From contig CAZVOD010000013.1 of NCBI GenBank assembly GCA_964628385.1, positions 8,570-72,569 of the forward strand: 64,000 nucleotides of DNA, written 5' to 3'. The notes under the pieces are model-generated. The model was not told where the DNA came from. It was given only the letters and a program-made list of their open reading frames with translations, and did no database searches. Within the stretch, counting starts at the first letter, position 1; each line of letters starts with the position of its first letter. The stretch comes from JANQPA01 sp964628385 (GTDB lineage Bacteria > Bacteroidota > Bacteroidia > Chitinophagales > Saprospiraceae). The position numbers and the translations under genes were made by a program. Below, in pieces: positions 36,894 to 45,940 of this stretch.

Positions 36894-37945
36894 AAAACAT
36901 CCTATTTACCTTTGCTTCTGTACTCTTGCTTTTGTTTGGAGCACCTTCAATTCTTTTTTCTCAGAATACTGTTTCCTCAAAACAAATAAGTCTATTTCAA
37001 TATCTAAAACAACAGCCTTCAGAAGTTGTCGATATCACCATTGAATCTGACTTTCGCGAACTTATCCGAAACAAATACAAAGAAGAATACCAGCCGGCTT
37101 TGCTAACCATCAAAGGAGATGATGGTCAGGAACATACTATTGAGGCGAAAATCAAGACGCGAGGTAATTCAAGGAAGAAGATTTGCTACTATCCTCCATT
37201 TAAATTGAAGATTCCCAAGAAAAACCTTTTTCCTACAGGTCTTGACTCTGCCATTAACAAATACAAGATAGTGGTTACATGTAAGTCTTCCAATGCCTAC
37301 GATGATTACCTAATTCGGGAGTATATGGCTTACAAGATTATGGGGGCGGTATATCCTTATGCTTTTGGCGTTCAATTGCTTAACATACACTATAAAGGTG
37401 TCAGAGATAATGGCAAAATGAAGGAACGCACCCAGATGGCCTTCATGATAGAAAGCGAAGAAGAACTGGCGCACCGGATGAATGGTATCATCATAGAGCG
37501 AGAGCGTTCCGGTTTTCATCATTTAGAAAGAGAAATGTGCCTGAAAATGTGTGTATTCCAGTATATGATTGGCAATGAAGATTGGGCATTACCCAACCTC
37601 CACAATATGAAGCTCATGAAAGTACCAGAGCACGAGAAAATGGTGCCAGTACCCTATGATTTTGACTATTCAGGCCTCGTCGATACGGATTACGCAGTTG
37701 TCAGAGAAAACCTCAATGCGGATGATGTAAAAGACCGATTCTATCTGGGCCCTGTAATGCAGGAAGGCGAAGTAAAATTAATACTACGATATTTCCAAAG
37801 CAGGAAATCAGAAGTATTCAAGACCATTGAAGAACTAAAAGCTGTAGACAAAAAGATTGCTGAATCAATAGAAGGATACATTAAATCTTTCTACATAGAA
37901 GTAGAAAATAAGAATACACTCGCCAGAGTACTTACTCAGTATTAA
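36890..37945 (+). CDS. Secreted CotH-kinase-like protein
   Basis: This 351-aa protein has a signal peptide (about residues 1-24, ending ILFSQ). The body carries motifs resembling CotH spore-coat kinases: IKTRGNSRKKIC (the CotH RGxSS-type loop), YMIGNEDWALPNLHNMKL (the GNxD...N catalytic loop) and VPVPYDFDYSGL (the metal-binding DxD). This is remote similarity judged by eye. If right, it is an exported protein kinase-like enzyme. It overlaps the acyl-CoA ligase by 4 bp. A strong hairpin follows the stop. Confidence 0.5.
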   Translation: MKNILFTFASVLLLLFGAPSILFSQNTVSSKQISLFQYLKQQPSEVVDITIESDFRELIRNKYKEEYQPALLTIKGDDGQEHTIEAKIKTRGNSRKKICYYPPFKLKIPKKNLFPTGLDSAINKYKIVVTCKSSNAYDDYLIREYMAYKIMGAVYPYAFGVQLLNIHYKGVRDNGKMKERTQMAFMIESEEELAHRMNGIIIERERSGFHHLEREMCLKMCVFQYMIGNEDWALPNLHNMKLMKVPEHEKMVPVPYDFDYSGLVDTDYAVVRENLNADDVKDRFYLGPVMQEGEVKLILRYFQSRKSEVFKTIEELKAVDKKIAESIEGYIKSFYIEVENKNTLARVLTQY

Positions 37946-37965
37946 AATAATTTCTAACAATAAAA

Positions 37966-38021
37966 ACCGATAAGGCGGCTATGGACTCTATAGAAGCATA
38001 ATTAATAGCCGCCTTATCGGT
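37966..38021 (+). terminator. 16-bp perfect hairpin after the CotH-like gene
   Basis: ACCGATAAGGCGGCTA (37966-37981) pairs perfectly with TAGCCGCCTTATCGGT (38006-38021) around a 24-nt loop. It lies 20 bp past the stop codon of the ligase/CotH-like operon. It has no long U-run. Confidence 0.6.
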
Positions 38022-38229
38022 AGTCTTATGTGATACACTTGTTTCAAAGGTATTGAAATAGGTCATTTCTTAACCCACTGTGCTTTTTCTCAATGGCTTG
38101 TCGCGTTTGAAGCTCACAAGGAAACCCGGCACTTCTTCACCGAAAAAATTTAGTCAGGTAAAAAATTATTTAATTTTACGGTTATTCTATCCCTTCTAAA
38201 CAAGTCTTATTTTTCTTGCCGCATTCCAA

Positions 38230-38361
38230 TTAGGAAGCTGATGGTAGATAATCGAAATTACTATTGTAAATATACACGATCCAAATCACCAGAATTAACA
38301 GGAATACGAAGAAAAATAAGAACAAATATCCTTTTCTTCCTTCGTTTCGAATTTCTGACAT
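38230..38361 (-). CDS. Small single-span membrane protein, 43 aa
   Basis: An ATG at 38361 opens a 43-codon frame to a TAA at 38230 in an otherwise gene-free 735-bp spacer. The product has a charged N-terminus (MSEIRNEGRKG), one strong hydrophobic helix (YLFLFFFVFLLILVIWIVYI, residues 12-31) and a short polar tail ending FDYLPSAS. A purine-rich AGAAG lies just before the ATG. It is well formed as a small inner-membrane protein, but I do not know its family. It is on the same strand as the downstream-lying ppiD terminator and is separate from it. Confidence 0.55.
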   Translation of the reverse strand: MSEIRNEGRKGYLFLFFFVFLLILVIWIVYIYNSNFDYLPSAS

Positions 38362-38581
38362 GTCTTCTGTTTTTATTGTTTATTAATAAATTCAGGTTAG
38401 CAGGCAACTTTTAGAGCTATAAGATATAACCTGATTATCTAATAAGGCTAATTATTGTGTAAAGATGTATGAAAATTGAGCAAGCCCAAAACTATTTTTG
38501 TTACTTTAGAATCGTTCCAAAAACCGATACTTACAAGATTTATTTGTCATTTTTTAGTAAGCAGCGTGCACCTGAGCAGCA

Positions 38582-38630
38582 ATAAGAAAGCCTTTTCTAA
38601 TCTATCCGAGATCAAAAAAGGCTTTCTTAT
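38582..38630 (-). terminator. 15-bp perfect hairpin after the PpiD-like gene
   Basis: ATAAGAAAGCCTTTT (38582-38596) pairs perfectly with AAAAGGCTTTCTTAT (38616-38630), with a 19-nt loop. It lies 50 bp past the minus-strand ppiD-like stop. T-rich flanks on both strands allow bidirectional action. The rest of 37946-38680 holds the hairpin at 37966 and the small membrane protein gene. Confidence 0.65.
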
Positions 38631-38680
38631 ACTGATTTATCTTCTAATTCAGCAATCTATACTCTGAATATACTGGCCAA

Positions 38681-40786
38681 CTAGTAAAAAGTAGCTCTGT
38701 TGTCTACAATCTTGGCATTATCCTTCAACCCCTTTATGATACTGCTGGATACCTGAGCACGCTTGGTTGCGCTCAAGTTACGACGTACTTCAGGAATATT
38801 TGTAGCCGGTGGTGCAGGCATCTTATTTGTGACCTTTACAACAAAGACACCTGTTTTGCCAACAATAGGCTGAGATACAGAGCCGGTATCCATCATGAAT
38901 GCCTCCGCTATGACCTTGGGCTCAGCCCCTAACTTAGGAATAAAAGTAGCACTGAAAGCTACGTTGTTGGCGGTATCTACCTTCGTATCAAATTCACTTA
39001 CCAGTGCAGACAGGCTCTTGCCAGTCATCTTTTCCTTCAACATATCGCCCTTCTTCTTGTTGATCACAGGAATCTCAATTTCAAAGCGGATGTTATCTAC
39101 GCTGGGCAACCCTGGAGGCTGAACAGAACGCAAGCCAGCAACTACATATTTATTGTCAAAATATTCGATCGGATCTCTGTAGTCAAAAAGCTCCGATGAT
39201 ACCTCACCAACTCTTGCCTGCTCGAAGGCCCATTTTACCATTGCTCTTGTCCCTTCGCCACCTCCCAGTGGGTTGAATGTGTAATCATTTCTCTTCAGAC
39301 TGGGCGAGGTATTGGTTTCCATACCCATATCAGCAGCTGCATTTCTCATTGCATCCAAAGAACGATTGTTACTCAAAAATTTCAGTGCTTTCGCCCGATA
39401 TTGCTGCTGCGTTTTATCCGTGGGAATCACCTTCTGAGTTAAGTAACCCAATTTATAGCCTTCATCGTTATTGATGAATCTTTTATCTGTCACTTCTACC
39501 AGGTGGATACCAAACTGTGTAACCACCTTGTAAAGCTTTCCAATTTCTGCTTTGTAGAAAATCAAATCGTTGAATGGCTTCACCATAGTACCCGGACCAG
39601 CGTAATCCAGATCACCGCCTTTAGTTCTGGTAGCATCTGTTCCAAACTGTTCTGCTAGAGCAGCAAATGTATTGTTCCCGGATTCGATTACATTTTTCAA
39701 ACTATCAATTAACTTATTGGTAGCAATAAACTCTTCCTGTGTCTGAGCCGGACGCAAGATGTGACGTGAGCGAACAGAATCAGGGATAATCATGCGATCA
39801 ATAACCTTTACGGCTTTGTAGGTACCCTCTTCGAAATAAGGTCCGTAAACCTGCCCGGCCGCCATATTTTTTATGGTATCCGCCGCTACACCCGTAACCG
39901 CATCTGCTTTTATGTAAGCAGGGTCAAAAACACCTCGATTTGCCACAATAAACAGAGAATCCTCTCTGGTAGAATCCAATTCAGGAATCAAACGATTCAC
40001 TTCTTCCCGCCAGTAAGTAGAATCTTCCGACGAAGGTGACACCTCAAATGATACATATTCTACGATGCGGGTTTCTTCCTCTTGCTCATATAAATAAGCA
40101 TTCTCTTTGATGTAATCTTTGTAGTCACTATCGGAGACAGCTATCTGAGTATTATCGATCTCATCAAAGGGTACTTTTACGTAGTTGAAAGCAACCTTTT
40201 CGTTCTTTTCTTTATTGGCCATTTCAGCCTGCCAGGTCGGAATATAAAGCCCCTTACTGACCATGCTGCGAATCTTATCCTGAAGGCGCTGAGTAGCTAC
40301 CTCTTCTTGCTGATATTTCCAGAAAGCTCTGTAGTTAGGCTCTGTGAAAGTACCGTTTTCGATAGCCGTTTTGATCTCGTTGAGCCTTTGGCGATTAATC
40401 TGATCGGTATTAGGATCGCGAAAACGCTGACTGATGATAGGACTCAGGTTATTCCCGAACTGCAGTTCTATTAATTCTGCCTCGCTTACTCCCAAACCTA
40501 GCCTTTCGGCTTCCTGAGCGACCAATTGCTGATTGACCCAGGTATTCCACAAGGAATTTACATTAGCGTAAGTGTCTGTATTTGAATTACCATACAATAT
40601 TTGCAAGTCATTGCTGAACTTGAAATAGTCTAAATCTGAACCGTTTACACTACCGAGAGTAGTATCCTGGCCTCCAAGCTGCCCTCCCTGGCTGGTCATA
40701 TCCATAGCGATAAATGCGGCAAGAGCTAAACCAATAGTGACCACAAGTATCCAGGAATTTTTTCGAATTGTACTAATGACTGACAT
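38681..40786 (-). CDS. PpiD/SurA-like membrane-anchored peptidyl-prolyl isomerase
   Basis: This 701-aa chaperone has one N-terminal membrane anchor (ILVVTIGLALAAFIAMDM, residues 12-30). A SurA-N-like chaperone domain with many helices follows, then a parvulin domain at about residues 340-430 (RSRHILRPA, GGDLDYAGPGTMVKPF, FGIHLVEV), and a C-terminal chaperone tail. PpiD-type proteins sit on the periplasmic face of the inner membrane and help newly exported proteins fold. It is probably monocistronic, with a hairpin after the stop. Confidence 0.86.
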   Translation of the reverse strand: MSVISTIRKNSWILVVTIGLALAAFIAMDMTSQGGQLGGQDTTLGSVNGSDLDYFKFSNDLQILYGNSNTDTYANVNSLWNTWVNQQLVAQEAERLGLGVSEAELIELQFGNNLSPIISQRFRDPNTDQINRQRLNEIKTAIENGTFTEPNYRAFWKYQQEEVATQRLQDKIRSMVSKGLYIPTWQAEMANKEKNEKVAFNYVKVPFDEIDNTQIAVSDSDYKDYIKENAYLYEQEEETRIVEYVSFEVSPSSEDSTYWREEVNRLIPELDSTREDSLFIVANRGVFDPAYIKADAVTGVAADTIKNMAAGQVYGPYFEEGTYKAVKVIDRMIIPDSVRSRHILRPAQTQEEFIATNKLIDSLKNVIESGNNTFAALAEQFGTDATRTKGGDLDYAGPGTMVKPFNDLIFYKAEIGKLYKVVTQFGIHLVEVTDKRFINNDEGYKLGYLTQKVIPTDKTQQQYRAKALKFLSNNRSLDAMRNAAADMGMETNTSPSLKRNDYTFNPLGGGEGTRAMVKWAFEQARVGEVSSELFDYRDPIEYFDNKYVVAGLRSVQPPGLPSVDNIRFEIEIPVINKKKGDMLKEKMTGKSLSALVSEFDTKVDTANNVAFSATFIPKLGAEPKVIAEAFMMDTGSVSQPIVGKTGVFVVKVTNKMPAPPATNIPEVRRNLSATKRAQVSSSIIKGLKDNAKIVDNRATFY

Positions 40787-40975
40787 GTCCGATAAATTTA
40801 ATTCTTAATCCTTTGTACATCTTAACCGTTATCCAAACGTTTATAAAGCATCTGCTGCTTTCGAAAAGGATAATGGCTTTGTTTTTAAAAAAGCCATGCA
40901 AAAGTAATTGGTTTATAGCTATATTTCAAAAAAATTGATGAATACAAATGCCCGCAAATGTTAATTAATTGAATT

Positions 40976-41671
40976 TTATCCTGCCGAAAGGTTCAAGCGG
41001 AAGCCTACGCCGTGAATATTCTCAATTTTTATGCGCTCATCCTTTTTTAAATATTTTCTTAGCCGGGAGATGAATACATCCAAACTCCGTCCTAAAAAAT
41101 AATCGTTTTGTCCCCATATCTTCTCCAAAATGACTTCTCTTTTCAATACCTGATTCTGGTGGTCAAGAAATAGCTTCAGCAATTCGGCTTCCCGCTGGGT
41201 AAGCTGACGACTATCTGCGTCAATGGTCAACTTCAGGTCGTCAAAATCAAATTCGTAGGCACCAATTCTATACTGAGGCTGCATGCCGGTGTCATTGACC
41301 CGACTACGCCTAAGAAAAATATCAACTTTCAAAATCAATTCTTCAATACTAAAGGGCTTAATGATATAGTCGTCTCCTCCGATCTTCAATCCTTTTAGTT
41401 TATCTTCTTTCAGGGACTTGGCTGTCAGAAAGATGATAGGCACATGCTTATTAAACTTTCTGATTTCCCGGGCCAGAGTAAAACCATCTACTTCAGGCAG
41501 CATCACATCCAGAATACAAAGATCATAGGTCTCACTTCTAATTTTCTTAAGCGCATCCTCTCCGTCAAAGGAGCAGACGATATCATAGCCCTGTAGCTGT
41601 AAGTTATCTCTCGTGACAAAGCTGAGGCTTTCATCATCTTCTACGTATAAGAGTCTGGGTTTGCTGTTCAT
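40976..41671 (-). CDS. OmpR-family response regulator, RprY-like
   Basis: The product is 231 aa from the ATG at 41671; a start at 41698 adds nine residues. The receiver domain has the acidic pair (LYVEDDES), the phosphoacceptor Asp in CILDVMLPEVDGFTL, the FLTAKS switch and the lysine in DDYIIKPF. A winged-helix DNA-binding domain follows, with LTQREAELLKLFL and ENIHGVGFRL. The receiver closely resembles Bacteroides/Porphyromonas RprY. It is downstream of its kinase, 141 bp away, on the same strand. A 7-4-7 direct repeat upstream of the kinase may be its own operator. Confidence 0.9.
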   Translation of the reverse strand: MNSKPRLLYVEDDESLSFVTRDNLQLQGYDIVCSFDGEDALKKIRSETYDLCILDVMLPEVDGFTLAREIRKFNKHVPIIFLTAKSLKEDKLKGLKIGGDDYIIKPFSIEELILKVDIFLRRSRVNDTGMQPQYRIGAYEFDFDDLKLTIDADSRQLTQREAELLKLFLDHQNQVLKREVILEKIWGQNDYFLGRSLDVFISRLRKYLKKDERIKIENIHGVGFRLNLSAG

Positions 41672-41812
41672 AGGATTATATATAATTGGTTTGCACACTT
41701 ATTCATAAAATACTAAAATTAAACTATTTTCGCAGGTGTTAAAACAGGCCCAAGCAACCATCCTCCACCTAAGCCAGGAGATATTTATTTGTAGGGGGTA
41801 TTCCGGCATTTT

Positions 41813-43084
41813 TCAATATTTTAAAATGATGGTAACAGTGGTGCCGCTACCGGGCTCGCTTGCAAGTTGTATTTGCCAACCGTGCTGATCGCATATTTTT
41901 TTTACATAAAATAACCCCAGGCCAAATCCTTTTACATCGTGGATATCACCAACCGGAATGCGAAAAAACTTTTCAAAAATCCGATGCTGATATTCCCTTG
42001 GAATGCCAATACCTTCGTCCTCAATAGATAGTACAACTTTTCTATCTCTTTCCAGCTTTTTAAGGCTCATCTTTATTACAGGTGCCTTTTTTTGATATTT
42101 AAACGCATTATCAATAATACTGTAAAGAATATTGGTAAAATGTAGTCGGTCAGCCTGAATGGTGAGTTCGTCCTGAAGAGAGTGGACAAAAAACTGTCCA
42201 TTGAGCTGTTCAACACGCATTTTGGCATCGGCTGTGATATTTTCCCAAATCTCCAAAATTGACAACTCTTCCAGCTTTAACTCCAGGCCCCTGTCCAGCT
42301 TTACCACCTGCAATACCTTCTCCACCTGTTTGTTCAAACGGTGGTTCTGATCTTTTATGATTTGAGCATAGGTCAAAAGGCGTTGATTTGATTGTATGGC
42401 CTGATTGGCTAGAAAAACATCAGCAGCGATCTGTATTGTGGAAAGTGGCGTCTTGAATTCATGGGTCATGTTATTAATAAAATCTTTTTGCAGCTCCGAT
42501 AGCCTCTTCTGCTTTAAAATTACAATAGTGGCATAAGTAAAAAACAGCACCGTAATCAAAAGTATGACAGAAAAAAATATAGACAACTGCATTTTGTCGA
42601 AGAGATAGCCCGGTAAGTTGGGAAATTTAACACCAAAATAATAGGGTCCTTCGCCTTCTATGGTAGGCAAATCACCAAGTGCCGAAGGCGACTCATCTTC
42701 AGGTGAATACTTACAATAATTCCCGTAGATCATCTGGTCGGTCGTACAGTCAAAAATAGCGTATTCAAAATCTAGATTAAGCCGTTGTCTTGCAAACTCT
42801 TCTCGCAGGTAAAATTCTAAAACAGTAGAATCCAGCTCTGCATCCAAGCTTACGATAAAGTAGTTGCTCGTTTCCTGGTTCACGCTATTGGCAGTAGGCA
42901 GCACGATTCCCTCCAGATCAGCAATTTTAGAGGCCACATTATTCAGCGCCAGAGAGACTTTATTGGTAAAATCTTTATCATTGATTTCCCAGGTGCTGTA
43001 CACCCAGTACATTTGAAAACTCAGTGTGCCGAGGACGGCCAAAACACCCAACACAAAAACAATCTTTATGATGATACTTTTCAT
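41813..43084 (-). CDS. Sensor histidine kinase, RprX-like
   Basis: The product is 423 aa from the ATG at 43084, which opens the first membrane helix (MKSIIIKIVFVLG); the longer frame to 43141 is less likely. Two membrane helices (about residues 5-27 and 165-188) flank a periplasmic sensor domain of about 135 residues. The H-box is NNMTHEFKTPLSTI. ATP-site boxes are DNAFKYQ (N), IEDEGIGIP (G1) and GFGLGLFYV (G2). It is the kinase of the response regulator gene that follows. The signal is unknown. Confidence 0.9.
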   Translation of the reverse strand: MKSIIIKIVFVLGVLAVLGTLSFQMYWVYSTWEINDKDFTNKVSLALNNVASKIADLEGIVLPTANSVNQETSNYFIVSLDAELDSTVLEFYLREEFARQRLNLDFEYAIFDCTTDQMIYGNYCKYSPEDESPSALGDLPTIEGEGPYYFGVKFPNLPGYLFDKMQLSIFFSVILLITVLFFTYATIVILKQKRLSELQKDFINNMTHEFKTPLSTIQIAADVFLANQAIQSNQRLLTYAQIIKDQNHRLNKQVEKVLQVVKLDRGLELKLEELSILEIWENITADAKMRVEQLNGQFFVHSLQDELTIQADRLHFTNILYSIIDNAFKYQKKAPVIKMSLKKLERDRKVVLSIEDEGIGIPREYQHRIFEKFFRIPVGDIHDVKGFGLGLFYVKKICDQHGWQIQLASEPGSGTTVTIILKY

Positions 43085-43190
43085 TTCCCGGTACTTGAGT
43101 AGTTTTTGAGATTTCTGAAAGGGTGGTTTCCAATCATACATTTTTCGACGCCACCTAAAAATAAGTATTCATTATTTGAATCAGACGGGC

Positions 43191-43208
43191 TTAACAAGCC
43201 GTTAACAA
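43191..43208. promoter_or_regulatory. Direct repeat TTAACAA-N4-TTAACAA, candidate response-regulator operator
   Basis: Two identical heptamers lie 11 bp apart, start to start (43191-43197 and 43202-43208). A 7-bp repeat with a 4-bp gap is the classic PhoB/OmpR-type arrangement. The site is about 110 bp upstream of the kinase start and about 50 bp upstream of the DUF4271 -7 element. Confidence 0.5.
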
Positions 43209-43256
43209 TGATTGAATTTTCTTTATCATTTGCTTATAGGATTATAAGGCTTTTTA

Positions 43257-43264
43257 TAATTTTG
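43257..43264 (+). promoter_or_regulatory. Bacteroidota -7 promoter element for DUF4271-hemD
   Basis: TAATTTTG matches TAnnTTTG and ends 16 bp before the TTG start codon. A TTTG lies at 43229-43232, with 24 bp between it and the -7 element, which is slightly longer than the usual 19-21 bp. The leader would be only about 10 nt. Confidence 0.5.
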
Positions 43265-43280
43265 GAAAAAATCAACTGAA

Positions 43281-44219
43281 TTGATCAAAGGTATTTTAAA
43301 CCAATCGCTTTTACGTACTAAAGCCATATGGGTTGTTGTGCTGTTATTGCTTTTGAGCCAACAATTGATGGCTCAAAACCCCTTTGATCTGACACCAAGA
43401 TTGCCAGAGCCTACCACTGAGCGGGCGAAAGAACCACCTGCCCGAACACCTGTTGCTACGGAAGCACCTCAAAACCCCTTTGACCTGATAAAGCCCGAAA
43501 AGGCGCCCAAAGGCATGATTAAGCTACCGGGAGTGAAAGCCTCCGAGAGTACACCTAAAAAAGCCAAAGAAAGGAATGAAGCTGGTTTTAGGCTTGGTTT
43601 GGTTCTCTTTATTCTTTCTATGCTTGCCTTTTTGCTCACTATTCTCAGGAATGTAGTCAACAAATCTATTTCTGGCTTTCTGAATGTCAATTTGATGAAT
43701 CAATTATTCAGAGAACAGGAAATAAGAGGGGTTTTTCCTTTTTTGTTCTTGTATTCCATGTTTTTGATCAATCTCGGGATATTTATTTTCCTGAGCCTGG
43801 AAGAATATGGTATCCAATTGTCAAATAATCAGTTCACAGCTCTTTCTTATTGTGTGGGAGGAGTCTTTGGTATTTTTATAGGAAAACACCTGCTTTTGGG
43901 CTTTGTCGCCTACGTTTTTCCCATCAATAAGGAAATTAGCCGTCATAATTTTGCAATAATTATTTTTGGTATCATCATTGGTTTAGTATTGGTACCTAGC
44001 AACTTATTACTCACCTTTGGCCCGGAAAATTTATCTAAACAATTCATTTATATCACTAGCTTTATTATCGGCCTCCTCTACGTTTATCGATATTTTCGTA
44101 GCCTAAGCTTTTCAGGAAGATTCTTAGTTTTTCATAAATTTCACTTTTTGTTGTATATTTGCACCATCGAAATAATTCCTGCATTGATAATTTTAAAACT
44201 TATACTAGATAAGTTTTAG
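43281..44219 (+). CDS. DUF4271 membrane protein with duplicated NPFDL motif
   Basis: This 312-aa protein starts at a TTG (43281); a stop lies upstream in frame and there is no ATG before the signal peptide. The signal peptide ends at LMAQ (residue 32). The mature N-terminus is proline-rich and carries QNPFDL twice, at residues 32-37 and 64-69. The C-terminal 200 residues have about six membrane spans and match the DUF4271 family. Function is unknown. It is 38 bp upstream of hemD; this pairing is common in Bacteroidota genomes. Confidence 0.8.
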   Translation: MIKGILNQSLLRTKAIWVVVLLLLLSQQLMAQNPFDLTPRLPEPTTERAKEPPARTPVATEAPQNPFDLIKPEKAPKGMIKLPGVKASESTPKKAKERNEAGFRLGLVLFILSMLAFLLTILRNVVNKSISGFLNVNLMNQLFREQEIRGVFPFLFLYSMFLINLGIFIFLSLEEYGIQLSNNQFTALSYCVGGVFGIFIGKHLLLGFVAYVFPINKEISRHNFAIIIFGIIIGLVLVPSNLLLTFGPENLSKQFIYITSFIIGLLYVYRYFRSLSFSGRFLVFHKFHFLLYICTIEIIPALIILKLILDKF

Positions 44220-44257
44220 ATTTTTGACAGGGTCTATGCAATAAAAAACATTATTGA

Positions 44258-45046
44258 ATGGCAGCAATCGGTAAAGTGAAAGAACAAACAACCTACAAGC
44301 CAGTACGGACGATTTTAGTTTCACAGCCTAAACCAGCGCGCTCGCCTTATTACGAACTTGAAGAGAAGTACAACCTCCAAATTGATTGGCGTCCTTTCAT
44401 TCACGTTGAACCTGTTTCTGCGAAAGAATTTCGCAGGCAGCGCATACGCCCGGATGAGTACTCTGCCGTTATCTTAACCAGTAAAAATTCTATTGACCAC
44501 CTCTTCCGCATTACTCAAGAACTGCGTATCAAGATTTCTCCTGATACCAGGTACTTCTGCCTGACGGAAGCTGTTGCTAATTACTTGCAGAAGTTCATAA
44601 CTTATCGCAAGCGTAAGGTATTTGTGGGAAAAAGGAAGATTACAGATTTGGCGGCATCCTTCAAAAAGAATAAGAAAGAAAGCTTTTTACTTCCTTGTTC
44701 TAACCTAGGTAGCAAAGAGGTTTGTGCTTTTCTCGAAGAGGGAGGCTACACCTGGCAAGATGCTTTAATGTACCAAACAGTAAGTAGCGATCTCTCTGAT
44801 TTGAGTGATGTCACTTACGATGTATTGGTATTCTTCAGTCCTTTAGGGATAACATCGCTTTACGAGAACTTCCCTGATTTCAAGCAAAATGACACTAGAA
44901 TTGCCGTTTTCGGCAACAGTACGAGCAAAGCAGTAGAAGAGCGTGGATTAAAAATAAACATCAAGGCTCCAACACCTAAAGTCCCTTCTATGACTATGGC
45001 ACTGGAGCAATACCTTCAACAATCCAATAGCTCCGATAAGGCATAA
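44258..45046 (+). CDS. hemD: Uroporphyrinogen-III synthase
   Basis: HemD closes and inverts ring D of hydroxymethylbilane in tetrapyrrole synthesis. The 262-aa length fits the two-domain family. Typical weakly conserved features are ILVSQPKPARSPYYELEEKY at the start, AVILTSKNSIDHLF, LLPCSNLGSKEVCAFL and VLVFFSPLGITSLYENF. HemD is poorly conserved, so I rely on order and fold signatures. A strong intrinsic terminator follows 36 bp after the stop. Confidence 0.85.
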   Translation: MAAIGKVKEQTTYKPVRTILVSQPKPARSPYYELEEKYNLQIDWRPFIHVEPVSAKEFRRQRIRPDEYSAVILTSKNSIDHLFRITQELRIKISPDTRYFCLTEAVANYLQKFITYRKRKVFVGKRKITDLAASFKKNKKESFLLPCSNLGSKEVCAFLEEGGYTWQDALMYQTVSSDLSDLSDVTYDVLVFFSPLGITSLYENFPDFKQNDTRIAVFGNSTSKAVEERGLKINIKAPTPKVPSMTMALEQYLQQSNSSDKA

Positions 45047-45082
45047 GAGTTAAACACTTACTTTATTAATTACCCAAATACT

Positions 45083-45115
45083 TCCCCTCATGATTTTTAT
45101 GGGGGGATTTTTTTT
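45083..45115 (+). terminator. Intrinsic terminator of the DUF4271-hemD operon
   Basis: A 9-bp stem (45083-45091 with 45099-45107, TCCCCTCAT arm, one G-T pair) has a 7-nt loop and is followed by eight T residues. This is the most typical rho-independent terminator in the window. It also argues against starting the next gene at 45090. Confidence 0.85.
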
Positions 45116-45149
45116 ACAACCATGCCCCGCTCTTGTTCGTTTTAAAAGT

Positions 45150-45776
45150 ATGAGCGAAAAAGTTATAGAAATATTGTCCAACAAACTAAAAGCCCCCTTG
45201 CCGGGCCCGGTCGCCCAGCAAAAAATGTCTGCTATAGGCCATAAAATCATGGCTAGCGCTCCATCCAATGCCAGGGTGGCAGCAGTACTAGCTCTGTTCT
45301 ATCCCAAACCCGACGATTGGCATCTGGTACTCATAGAAAGAGCCTCCAAGAATCTGAGGGATCGCCATAAAGGTCAAATTAGCTTTCCGGGTGGACGCGC
45401 AGAGCCCGAAGATCAATCACTATCTGATACAGCACTTCGCGAAACGGAAGAAGAAGTGGGAGTAAAAGCAGAAACAATAGAGCTACTCGGCTCATTAACA
45501 GAGCTGTACATACCAGTCAGTAATTACAATGTCAATCCATACGTTGGCTACACGGAATACACCCCAAAATTTATTCCCGAAGTAAGTGAAGTGGCAGGTA
45601 TCCTGGAAGTACCCGTTTCTGCCCTCATCAATCCGGATACCGTCAAAAAAACAATGGTAAGCGATGAGAATGGTATTCGACTGAAGAATGTTCCCTACTT
45701 CGATGTTAATGGAAAAATTGTATGGGGAGCTACTGCAATGATGCTAAGCGAATTACTTGAGGTAATCAAAAGTTAG
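45150..45776 (+). CDS. NUDIX hydrolase, CoA pyrophosphatase type
   Basis: The product is 208 aa from the ATG at 45150; an upstream start at 45090 would lie in the terminator hairpin. The CoA-hydrolase signature LRDRHKGQISFPGG is followed by the NUDIX box ending LRETEEEVGV. That pair is typical of NudL/PCD1-type enzymes, which split CoA and CoA derivatives into 4'-phosphopantetheine and 3',5'-ADP. It lies just upstream of the acyl-CoA mutase icmF, 164 bp away. Confidence 0.87.
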   Translation: MSEKVIEILSNKLKAPLPGPVAQQKMSAIGHKIMASAPSNARVAAVLALFYPKPDDWHLVLIERASKNLRDRHKGQISFPGGRAEPEDQSLSDTALRETEEEVGVKAETIELLGSLTELYIPVSNYNVNPYVGYTEYTPKFIPEVSEVAGILEVPVSALINPDTVKKTMVSDENGIRLKNVPYFDVNGKIVWGATAMMLSELLEVIKS

Positions 45777-45940
45777 CTTGCATCACCAGTTTTTTACCAA
45801 TTCTCAATACAATAGACCTGTTTAAGTCTTTTAAACAAATAGTCCCTTCAAATACTTGTAATATATGAGCAAAAAAATTTGCTTATTTTTACTTTTAGTT
45901 ACGAATTCCAAAAAGCCTGTTAACCAAATAAATCCAATCT

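Noticed and set aside
38476..38667. 63-codon plus-strand frame
   Set aside because: It runs through a 15-bp perfect hairpin and has no protein-like features or start context.
45090..45149. Upstream start for the NUDIX gene
   Set aside because: It lies in the arm and U-run of an intrinsic terminator; the ATG at 45150 begins the conserved fold.
45868..45883. AGCAAA/TTTGCT hairpin before icmF as a terminator
   Set aside because: The stem is short and all A-T rich apart from two pairs; it could be chance in an AT-rich spacer.
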